5,816 nucleotides of DNA from Hellea balneolensis (GTDB taxonomy: Bacteria; Pseudomonadota; Alphaproteobacteria; Caulobacterales; Maricaulaceae), in the NCBI GenBank assembly GCA_003233025.1, contig QIKS01000047.1, forward strand, positions 1 to 5,816, read 5' to 3'. Position numbers and translations under genes: made by a program. The notes below the pieces were generated by a model. The model worked only from the letters and a program-made list of their open reading frames with translations. It was not told where the DNA came from and did no database searches. How positions within the stretch are numbered: the first letter of the stretch is position 1; each line of letters begins with the position of its first letter. Shown here one piece after another: positions 1-4,594 of this stretch.

Positions 1-405
1 CGTGTCGGCGGTGATTTAAGCGAGGCGGAAAAAGAAAAGAAAAGATTTCACCGCTATGCCGCCCAGGTTTCCCGCGACGACACTATGGCTGAAAGCATAG
101 CCCAGCACATGAAAGCCAATCCGGGCCGCAAGGTCATGCATATAAATGGCAGCTTCCATTCCGCAGGACTGCTCGGCACACCGGAACGTCTGGCACTGCA
201 CATACCCGGCGTCACAATGGCCAATCTGCATCCGATCATTGTGGACGATCCCAAAAATCCGTCTTTTGACGCCAGCAGTGTTGGCGAGGGGCAATATTTA
301 CTCTTGATATATCCGGTGCCAAAACGCTTCGTGCAAATGAAAAACATCAACGCTTTCATTCAGCGCACAAAAGACAAAATCGACGAAAATAAATGCGCTT
401 ATTAG
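1..405 (+). CDS. ChaN-like (DUF399) protein, 3' part only
   Basis: The frame is open from base 1 to a TAG stop at 403-405, giving the last 134 residues of a protein whose start lies outside the window. The segment RDDTMAESIAQHM, followed by KVMHINGSFHSAG and GTPERL, matches my recollection of the C-terminal half of the ChaN/DUF399 haem-binding-uptake (Tiki-like) fold. That family has a conserved D-x-TMA helix, then a strand ending in an NG-x-x-H motif, then a G-x-P-x-R-L turn. Members are usually exported or lipid-anchored and some bind haem, but the N-terminal signal cannot be seen here, so location and function are inferred from the family. The tail (from about residue 100) has the alternating hydrophobic strand YLLLIYPVP and ends in a lysine-rich helix. 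The gene converges on the leftward trcR gene. The family assignment is fairly firm; the substrate is unknown. Confidence 0.75.
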   Translation, partial: RVGGDLSEAEKEKKRFHRYAAQVSRDDTMAESIAQHMKANPGRKVMHINGSFHSAGLLGTPERLALHIPGVTMANLHPIIVDDPKNPSFDASSVGEGQYLLLIYPVPKRFVQMKNINAFIQRTKDKIDENKCAY

Positions 406-470
406 GGTGTGGCCCAAACACCTTCCAGCCGCACATACCCAACTTGATCGGGTATCCAGAGAATAGAGAA

Positions 471-497
471 TGGGCCAAGCCCACACATTATTGTTTA
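471..497 (+). terminator. Possible weak terminator of the ChaN-like gene
   Basis: A compact hairpin, TGGGC-CAA-GCCCA, is followed by a T-containing stretch ending in ATTATTGTTT. The 5-bp stem and the interrupted T-run make it a weak intrinsic terminator. It lies 66 bases after the stop codon of the ChaN-like gene, which is the only gene that could use it. Confidence 0.3.
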
Positions 498-498
498 A

Positions 499-527
499 CT
501 GGATTCCCGCTTTCGCGAGACTGACCA
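499..527. repeat. Decayed GGATTCCCGC-type palindromic intergenic repeat
   Basis: The sequence CTGGATTCCCGCTTTCGCGA resembles one half of the common bacterial intergenic palindrome of the form GGATTCCCGC-loop-GCGGGAATCC. The inner stem pairs CCCGC with GCGAG around a TTTC loop with one mismatch. CTGG at 499-502 pairs with CCAG at 524-527 to close an outer stem. The right arm has diverged (GCGAGACTG where GCGGGAATG would be expected). Assignment to a repeat family comes from memory of such elements in other genomes, not from other copies in this window. Confidence 0.4.
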
Positions 528-605
528 GATTACTGGGTGGTTGGAGCACAAAATCCTAGGCTCTAGCGAAGAATTATTAACTACAGCCAGGGACAGACAC
601 TGATT

Positions 606-1289
606 TTAACCATTTGGTGCTGATGGTTTGAACAAGCTTTCCAATGTGTGCTGGGTTTTTGGTGTTTCCTTTTCGGGGGTCGGGGCGGCATCTACAACCG
701 GCTTTAAAGCTTCACCTTCTTCCGTGGGCACAGCGTTCTTGGCATCCAATTTGGCTTTTTTCTCGGCAGCAATTCTGACCACATCATCCAAATCTATTTG
801 GGAACACAAACCAAGCGACACGGGATCGGTCGGGTTAATGGTGTTGGTCTTCCAGTGGGTACGATCACGAATAGAATTGATGGTCGGCTTGGTCGTGCCG
901 ATAAGTTTCGAGATTTGCGGGTCAGAGACTTCCGGATGATTGCGGACAATCCAGGCAATGGCGTCTGGTCTGTCTTGACGGCGCGACAAAGGTGTATAGC
1001 GCGGGCCACGGCGCTTTTTTGCTCTGGACGTTGGAACAGGCGAATGGTCAAAGCTGATGGCTGACATTTTATAGCCTGCGTCTTTTTCGGCTTTTTCAAT
1101 CTCGTCGCGGGTCACTTGCCCATTGGAAATGGGATCCGCACCGCGAATACCTGCGGCAACATCACCGTCAGCAATGCCTTTGACTTCCAAAATATGCAGA
1201 CCGCAAAATTCGGAAATCTGTTCAAATGTCATCACCGTATTATCAATCAACCAGACGGCCGTGGCTTTCGGCATTAAAATCTTGCTCAT
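606..1289 (-). CDS. trcR: DUF1013/TrcR-type cell-cycle transcriptional regulator
   Basis: The 227-residue protein begins MSKILMPKATAVWLIDNT and continues with TFEQISEFCGLHILEVKGIA and GDVAAGIRGADPISNGQ. This is the characteristic N-terminal block of the DUF1013 family, annotated as the cell-cycle transcriptional regulator TrcR of Alphaproteobacteria. Residues about 15-45 look like a first helix-turn-helix. A basic linker (AKKRRGPRY, about 90-98) follows, then a second HTH-like segment at about 120-143 (DPQISKLIGTTKPTINSIRD). The C-terminal 50 residues are low-complexity, rich in Pro, Glu and Lys, and probably disordered. The ATG at 1287-1289 was chosen because the family motif begins there and AGGAG lies seven bases upstream. 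An in-frame ATG at 1431-1433 would add 48 residues, but that stretch crosses a transcription terminator hairpin and does not resemble the family. A DNA-binding role is inferred from the family; targets are unknown. Confidence 0.88.
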   Translation of the reverse strand: MSKILMPKATAVWLIDNTVMTFEQISEFCGLHILEVKGIADGDVAAGIRGADPISNGQVTRDEIEKAEKDAGYKMSAISFDHSPVPTSRAKKRRGPRYTPLSRRQDRPDAIAWIVRNHPEVSDPQISKLIGTTKPTINSIRDRTHWKTNTINPTDPVSLGLCSQIDLDDVVRIAAEKKAKLDAKNAVPTEEGEALKPVVDAAPTPEKETPKTQHTLESLFKPSAPNG

Positions 1290-1295
1290 ATCTCT

Positions 1296-1300
1296 CTCCT
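1296..1300 (-). promoter_or_regulatory. Ribosome binding site that fixes the trcR start
   Basis: On the leftward strand AGGAG is followed by AGAGAT and then the ATG at 1289. This is strong Shine-Dalgarno spacing and decides between the short form of TrcR and the upstream in-frame ATG at 1433. Confidence 0.7.
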
Positions 1301-1366
1301 GCATTGTTCCTTGCGCGGGCTTGGCAAATGTATTTCGATTTACAAAAACCCTGCCCATCAACCAAT

Positions 1367-1388
1367 AAAAAACCCCGCTCGGCGGGGT
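1367..1388 (-). terminator. Intrinsic terminator upstream of trcR
   Basis: A perfect 7-bp GC-rich stem (ACCCCGC/GCGGGGT, loop CGA) is followed on the leftward strand by six T residues. This is the best intrinsic terminator in the window. It lies about 80 bases before the trcR ATG, with no recognised leftward gene before it. It must therefore end either a short RNA or a prematurely stopped trcR leader. Confidence 0.8.
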
Positions 1389-1425
1389 GGTGGCCAGAAG
1401 GCCATGAAGCCTTAGCCTCGGATTA
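1367..1425 (-). ncRNA. Candidate structured leader or small RNA upstream of trcR
   Basis: Read leftward, three hairpins are packed with one or two bases between them. They are GAGGC-TAAG-GCTTC (1406-1419, one G-U pair), TGGCC-TTCT-GGCCA (1391-1404) and the terminator stem ACCCCGC-CGA-GCGGGGT plus T6 (1367-1388). Such a tight series ending in an intrinsic terminator is typical of a small RNA or of an attenuated mRNA leader. The 5' end given here is a guess from a weak promoter at 1431-1459; a longer transcript starting near 1490 is equally possible. I do not recognise a known RNA family. It sits between the trcR start and the divergent DUF1192 gene. Confidence 0.4.
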
Positions 1426-1430
1426 ACCCT

Positions 1431-1459
1431 CATCTACGCCTTTGTGTTCGTTTTGGCAA
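1431..1459 (-). promoter_or_regulatory. Weak promoter candidate for the leftward leader RNA
   Basis: On the leftward strand TTGCCA (1454-1459, five of six matches to TTGACA) is separated by 17 bases from TAGATG (1431-1436, three of six matches to TATAAT). The -35 box is good and the -10 box poor. If used, transcription would begin near 1425, just before the three hairpins. Confidence 0.3.
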
Positions 1460-1476
1460 GGGGCATACAGTATTTA

Positions 1477-1504
1477 TTGTGCTGTGTATTTTATAGCCTA
1501 TAAA
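1477..1504 (+). promoter_or_regulatory. Candidate promoter of the DUF1192 gene
   Basis: TTGTGC (1477-1482) and TATAAA (1499-1504) are separated by 16 bases, and transcription would start about 16 bases before the ATG at 1527. The -10 box overlaps the perfect dyad TTATAG-C-CTATAA at 1491-1503. That dyad also gives TATAAA on the opposite strand, so the site could be bidirectional or an operator. Confidence 0.45.
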
Positions 1505-1526
1505 GAGAAAAATCAGGGATTTGGTT

Positions 1527-1715
1527 ATGGACGAGATAGATTTGAAACGGGACGGACAGGCTTTCAGGGTCGGCGAGGATTTATACGGTGTATCCGTTGT
1601 GCAACTGACAGAAAGGCTGAAAATATTGGCGGCCGAGCAAGCCCGGGTTGAGCGGGCCATTGCACAAAAAAACACGGAATTAACCAAAGCCGAAACTTTT
1701 TTTCGCAAAAACTAA
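1527..1715 (+). CDS. DUF1192 family small protein
   Basis: The 62-residue protein begins MDEIDLKRDGQAFRVG and continues with LYGVSVVQLTERLKILAAEQ, then an Ala/Glu/Lys-rich helix and the ending AETFFRKN. This fits DUF1192, a family of about 60 residues. Its usual pattern is a polar N-terminus, an L-x-x-LS-V-x-EL-x-ER-I core, a coiled-coil helix with heptad-like hydrophobic spacing, and a terminal A-x-x-FFK. The function is not known. It has no signal peptide or membrane segment. The ATG at 1527 was chosen over the TTG at 1521 because AGGGA at 1515-1519 is correctly spaced for the ATG and too close for the TTG. In the alphaproteobacterial genomes I know, it is often found next to the RcdA/DUF1465 gene, as here. 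It is separated from rcdA by 118 bases containing a promoter-like sequence. Confidence 0.8.
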   Translation: MDEIDLKRDGQAFRVGEDLYGVSVVQLTERLKILAAEQARVERAIAQKNTELTKAETFFRKN

Positions 1716-1730
1716 AAAGTGGCGCGAGGT

Positions 1731-1759
1731 TTGCACATAGAAGCCCAACAGACTAATAT
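1731..1759 (+). promoter_or_regulatory. Candidate promoter of rcdA
   Basis: TTGCAC (1731-1736) and TAATAT (1754-1759) are separated by exactly 17 bases. This is the best sigma-70-type promoter match I found in the window. Transcription would start near 1766 and leave a leader of about 68 bases that carries the dyad at 1775-1798. Confidence 0.55.
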
Positions 1760-1774
1760 GGAACATATACTGGC

Positions 1775-1798
1775 CTAATTGGCAATAATATTGATTAG
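1775..1798. promoter_or_regulatory. Interrupted dyad in the rcdA leader, possible operator
   Basis: An inner perfect dyad CAATA-A-TATTG (1783-1793) is flanked by CTAAT (1775-1779) and ATTAG (1794-1798), which are also complementary. Only the three bases TGG interrupt the left arm. The element lies between the predicted transcription start and the ribosome binding site, where a repressor could block elongation or an AU-rich RNA hairpin could form. I do not recognise a specific regulator. Confidence 0.4.
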
Positions 1799-1833
1799 AC
1801 AGGTAACCGCAGATTTGCGAAATGGAGTGAATA

Positions 1834-2409
1834 ATGAACGATACGACAGGGCGCATAAAGCTGGAAACGAGCAAGGACAATATTGTGATGGATACATTGG
1901 GCCCACAAGCTGAGGCACGGCTGAAAGAGTTTACTGCATCGGAGCTATTTGCCAAAACATTTCGTGAGGGTATGGATTTGGTGGAAGAAACTGCCGCCTA
2001 TCTTGATGGCCCAGGGCGGCACGACAGCAAAAAACTTGGCCGCAATGACGCTCTGATCTATGCGTCCCAAAGCATGCGCCTGACCACCCGCCTAATGCAG
2101 GTCGCATCATGGCTATTGGTGCAACGTGCCCTCAAAGAAGGTGAAATGAGTGGTACTGAGGCACGGGCCGAGAAGTACAGACTTGTGCCGGAGACGGTCG
2201 AAAGCCCAGAACATACCAAACCATTGCGACAATATGCTGCCAGCCTCCCGTCTTTATTGCTGGATTTGCTGGCCCGTTCAGAAAAGCTATATGAAAGAAT
2301 TGTCCGCCTTGACCGCTCACTTTACGGCTCGATCAATGCCCAACACGGCAATACGGTCGCCGATCAAATCAACCGATTAGAAGCCGCATTTTCCAAATTT
2401 TCTGGCTAA
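1834..2409 (+). CDS. rcdA: RcdA-like (DUF1465) ClpXP protease adaptor
   Basis: The 191-residue protein carries the DUF1465 signature. FREGMDLVEETAAYLDGPGR (about 43-62) is followed by ALIYASQSMRLTTRLMQVAS (about 73-92) and WLLVQRALKEGEM. After a charged linker comes a third helix, LPSLLLDLLARSEKLYERIV (about 138-157), and the C-terminus is QINRLEAAFSKFSG. Three long helices agree with the three-helix bundle known for Caulobacter RcdA. In Caulobacter, RcdA binds CpdR-primed ClpXP and delivers the cell-cycle regulator CtrA (via PopA and cyclic di-GMP) and the sigma-54 activator TacA for degradation. The same role here is inferred from the family. The ATG at 1834 has TGGAG at 1823-1827. The first 30 residues are poorly conserved and polar; a second ATG at 1888 would remove 18 of them. 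A candidate promoter lies at 1731-1759. Confidence 0.82.
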   Translation: MNDTTGRIKLETSKDNIVMDTLGPQAEARLKEFTASELFAKTFREGMDLVEETAAYLDGPGRHDSKKLGRNDALIYASQSMRLTTRLMQVASWLLVQRALKEGEMSGTEARAEKYRLVPETVESPEHTKPLRQYAASLPSLLLDLLARSEKLYERIVRLDRSLYGSINAQHGNTVADQINRLEAAFSKFSG

Positions 2410-2419
2410 AAACGGAGAC

Positions 2420-2458
2420 GTGTAATATGAATTTACAAAAGATATTAAGGTATTACAC
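2420..2458. repeat. Perfect 8-bp inverted repeat between rcdA and ppx
   Basis: GTGTAATA at 2420-2427 and TATTACAC at 2451-2458 are perfect complements around a 23-base loop. They lie between the convergent ends of rcdA and ppx and run into the last codons of ppx. The stem is AT-rich and has no T-run on either side, so it is a poor intrinsic terminator but could act as a weak bidirectional stop or protect the 3' ends. Confidence 0.4.
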
Positions 2459-3971
2459 TTAACCGACAATCAAGCATATTCGCCAATGTGCTAAAATGTT
2501 CTTCAATACGCTCTATAATGAGGTCTTGAAACCTACCTTGCGCCTGTAAGGTCAAAACACCAGGCTCTAATGTCAATGAAAAGCTTTTCAACACGACCGA
2601 GCTACGCCCGCTAAGCACGACGGCGGCGCGCAAAGCTTCACCGTAAATCGTGGCGCTCATTTGCTCTTCGTCGCTCAATAGATATTGGATCGCCGCGTTA
2701 TTTGGGGGTTTCTTACGGCTCCGAAATGAGCGGAACAACATAAGCGCCAAATAAGCCCGCTCTTTATGGGTTAACCCCGGTAACGGGCCGTAGAGCGCTA
2801 TTTCACAAACAATTTGGGCGCGGTGATCGGGATGCAGGCCTGCCCCCGTGCCAATGAGCAGACTGGCAGCTTTGCGGAGGCGGTTCTCATTATCCAAATT
2901 GAATGCGCGGGGTAAATTTGCGTGAATACCTGAAAGAAATACGAACAAGGCCCGGCCCATTTTGCCTTGCTCCCCGTCGCGCCTGGATAGACTGCGACAC
3001 GCATCAAACAAGGCATTGCGTTTTTTAGTCTCCGCACTCAATGATGTGTACACCAAGCCATCGCGCAAGCCGCCTGGGGCAATGACCACATGTTTGATCG
3101 GCAGTTTTTCCAATAAGACGCTTAACATCAACCCGCCATAAGGTAGGGTGTCAGCGCGTCTTTGGGAAATATTAGGCCAGTTTAACAAGGCCTGTGTCCC
3201 TTGCGGTGAACAGGCCCAATTTGCCAATTGCCTGGCCGCCTGGACATCAAGACGGTAATTATGGGCCAACCGCAAGGGATAATCATTGCGTTTCTGGTGA
3301 ATGATCGCAAGATTGCGCCACGCACCACCGATCAGATATAGAGTGTCCAAATGGGAAAAATTTTGGCTTAGGGTATCGGCGAATTTGCTTTCAATAAGCG
3401 GACGCAAAGTGAGCGGATCAAACCTACCATCATACATGGCAAATGGCCCAAGTTGGTACGACATACTGTCCAATGCCTGCCCACCTGTAATTTTGACCAA
3501 CTCCAAACTGGCACCCCCCAGATCTGCCGCCAACCCCTTGGCCCGCGCTTCGCCTGCGATCACGCCATATGCTGACATAGAAGCTTCCGCTTCCCCGCTA
3601 AGGGGCGCAACATCCAGTCCGGTTTGCTTTTTGACCAATGCAATAAACTCGGGGGCATCATCTGCATCGCGCAGGGCGGCTGTCGCAGCAACAAGCACAT
3701 CATCCAGATTTTGTGCTTTCGCAAGGGCCGTGAACCTTTTCAGGGCCGCCAGTGCTTGTATGCAACCCTGGGGGCTTAATTTTCCAGTGCGGCGTAAATC
3801 CCGCCCCAGACCAGCCAATACTTTTTCATCGTAAACAGAGGCAAATGCGGCCCCGTTTAAAGAATAAACCACAAAACGCACTGAGTTGGAGCCAATGTCA
3901 ATCACCCCAACCCGTTTTTTCATTGCCGTGTCAGCGGTATGTGCGGCTGCGGTGTTTTCTGTCATCCGCAT
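2445..3971 (-). CDS. ppx: Ppx/GppA family exopolyphosphatase
   Basis: This is a 508-residue actin-fold (ASKHA) phosphatase. Motif 1 is VGVIDIGSNSVRFVVY (about 21-36). ATAALRDADDAPEFI (about 96-110) and LSGEAEASMSAYGVI (about 124-138) follow; the latter is the SG-x-x-EA segment in which the family's catalytic glutamate sits. The second phosphate motif, ADLGGASLEL, lies at about 149-158. YLIGGAWRNLA and IAPGGLRDGLVY complete the nucleotide-fold core. The C-terminal 200 residues correspond to the helical HD-like domain of long Ppx proteins, here with LHPDHRA. The family removes terminal phosphate from polyphosphate or hydrolyses pppGpp, and which of these applies cannot be told here. ATG at 3971 and ATG at 3965 are both possible, with no clear Shine-Dalgarno, and TTG at 3980 is less likely. 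The start is 21 bases after the ptsN stop, so the two genes are probably co-transcribed and perhaps translationally coupled. Confidence 0.85.
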   Translation of the reverse strand: MRMTENTAAAHTADTAMKKRVGVIDIGSNSVRFVVYSLNGAAFASVYDEKVLAGLGRDLRRTGKLSPQGCIQALAALKRFTALAKAQNLDDVLVAATAALRDADDAPEFIALVKKQTGLDVAPLSGEAEASMSAYGVIAGEARAKGLAADLGGASLELVKITGGQALDSMSYQLGPFAMYDGRFDPLTLRPLIESKFADTLSQNFSHLDTLYLIGGAWRNLAIIHQKRNDYPLRLAHNYRLDVQAARQLANWACSPQGTQALLNWPNISQRRADTLPYGGLMLSVLLEKLPIKHVVIAPGGLRDGLVYTSLSAETKKRNALFDACRSLSRRDGEQGKMGRALFVFLSGIHANLPRAFNLDNENRLRKAASLLIGTGAGLHPDHRAQIVCEIALYGPLPGLTHKERAYLALMLFRSFRSRKKPPNNAAIQYLLSDEEQMSATIYGEALRAAVVLSGRSSVVLKSFSLTLEPGVLTLQAQGRFQDLIIERIEEHFSTLANMLDCRLSVIP

Positions 3972-3992
3972 AACTGGCAATTACGCCGCACT

Positions 3993-4472
3993 TTATGCTG
4001 CATTGGCTTTACGGTCTTCGGTGAGCAATACATACAAGGCTTCTATATTAGGTGCAGTGCGTAATTTGTCGCGGATATCTTCGCGGCGCAATAGCCGGGA
4101 TACTTGCGCCAAAGCTTTCAAATGATCACCACTGGCATTGGTCGGAGCCAAAAGCAAGACAACGAGGTCCACTGGCCGCTCGTCAATAGATTCGTAATCC
4201 AAAGGCGTCTCTAGCCTGGCAAACACCGCCCGCACCGCACTTAAACCCTCAAGCCTGGCATGAGGAATGGCAACACCATAGCCAACACCAGTACTACCAA
4301 GCCGTTCGCGTTCTGATACGGCGCTGACAATATCCCGGCTTTTGATGGTGTCAGAACCAATAGCACCACATTTGATCGCTAGCTCAGCCATCTCCTGAAA
4401 CAACTGCTTTTTACTGACGGCGTGGAGGTCTGCGGTCACACAGCCCATTGCAAATAAATCTTCGGTGTTCAT
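3993..4472 (-). CDS. ptsN: Nitrogen PTS EIIA component (EIIA-Ntr)
   Basis: The 159-residue protein is the usual length for EIIA-Ntr and shows the full PTS EIIA type-2 fold. VSKKQLFQEMAELA lies near the start, SERERLGSTGVGYGVAIPHA surrounds the active site at about 53-72 with the phosphorylated histidine at residue 71, and DLVVLLLAP and HLKALAQVSRLLR are the following strand and helix. It would be phosphorylated by PtsP/NPr and act as a regulator by protein contact, in other bacteria on potassium transport, sensor kinases and stringent response enzymes. No sugar-transport EIIB or EIIC is nearby, as expected for the regulatory branch. ATG at 4472 is preferred over the in-frame GTG at 4478. The Shine-Dalgarno is weak (GTGAG region). 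Repeats at 4496-4540 lie where its promoter would be. Confidence 0.92.
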   Translation of the reverse strand: MNTEDLFAMGCVTADLHAVSKKQLFQEMAELAIKCGAIGSDTIKSRDIVSAVSERERLGSTGVGYGVAIPHARLEGLSAVRAVFARLETPLDYESIDERPVDLVVLLLAPTNASGDHLKALAQVSRLLRREDIRDKLRTAPNIEALYVLLTEDRKANAA

Positions 4473-4495
4473 TCTCACTCACAGTTTTTGGCCCA

Positions 4496-4540
4496 GTAAT
4501 TTGGCACATTGCACTTTAGTACATTGTACTCTGGCACATT
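4496..4540. repeat. Three tandem 15-bp repeats upstream of ptsN
   Basis: Three adjoining 15-base units occur: GTAATTTGGCACATT, GCACTTTAGTACATT and GTACTCTGGCACATT. Units 1 and 3 match at 13 of 15 positions; unit 2 matches each of the others at 11 of 15. All three end in ACATT. The block starts 24 bases before the ptsN ATG and ends at 4540, 20 bases short of the hpf terminator region. The junction of units 2 and 3 forms the perfect palindrome AGTACA-T-TGTACT (4518-4530). The setting suggests binding sites for a regulator of ptsN-ppx, but I cannot name one. Confidence 0.65.
4518..4530. promoter_or_regulatory. Perfect 13-bp palindrome, possible operator of ptsN
   Basis: AGTACA-T-TGTACT is a perfect 6-1-6 inverted repeat 46 bases before the ptsN ATG. 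On the leftward strand it contains TACAAT, a reasonable -10 box, so a dimeric repressor bound here would cover the promoter. No strong -35 box is seen upstream of it. Confidence 0.4.
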
Positions 4541-4560
4541 ATTATTGTTACTCATGCTGA

Positions 4561-4593
4561 AGAAAAGCCCCAGCGTTTCAAATTCAGGGGGCT
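4561..4593 (-). terminator. Likely intrinsic terminator after hpf
   Basis: On the leftward strand AGCCCC (4593-4588) pairs with GGGGCT (4571-4566) around a 16-base loop and is followed by TTTTCTT. It begins two bases after the hpf stop codon. The loop is long, so termination may be partial, letting some transcripts continue into ptsN. Confidence 0.6.
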
Positions 4594-4594
4594 A

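Larger units (their letters stand above)
406..605. other. Convergent intergenic region with several hairpins, no gene
   Basis: These 200 bases separate two genes that end toward each other. I found no convincing reading frame. The content is mainly inverted repeats: GGTGT/ACACC at 406-410 and 418-422; ATACCC/GGGTAT at 435-440 and 450-455 (a perfect 6-bp stem with a 9-base loop); TGGGC/GCCCA at 471-475 and 479-483; and a decayed palindromic repeat at about 499-527. GTGTGG at 407-412 can also pair with CCACAC at 481-486, so the first 80 bases could fold into one branched structure. The likely role is transcription termination for both genes. On the leftward strand beyond trcR I see no strong terminator, only a short CTAG-AGC-CTAG stem around 558-568. 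Confidence 0.55.

Noticed and set aside
298..549. Leftward 83-codon frame across the ChaN-like gene end
   Set aside because: It overlaps the ChaN-like gene antisense, crosses the hairpin-rich gap and has no recognisable motif.
606..613. TTAACCAT, a match to the CtrA half-site
   Set aside because: It lies over the stop codon of trcR in a convergent region with no promoter, and an 8-base match is expected by chance at this size.
1695..1720. ACTTTTT/AAAAAGT inverted repeat at the end of the DUF1192 gene as a terminator
   Set aside because: The stem is entirely AT-rich apart from one pair, mostly inside codons, and lacks a following T-run.
3301..3834. A 177-codon rightward open frame inside ppx
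   Set aside because: It lies wholly inside a well-supported ppx gene on the other strand, has no family resemblance, and its composition follows from the codon pattern of ppx.
4502..4512. TGGCACATTGCA, resembling a sigma-54 promoter near ptsN
   Set aside because: The GG and GC elements are only 6 bases apart instead of 10, and it points away from ptsN.
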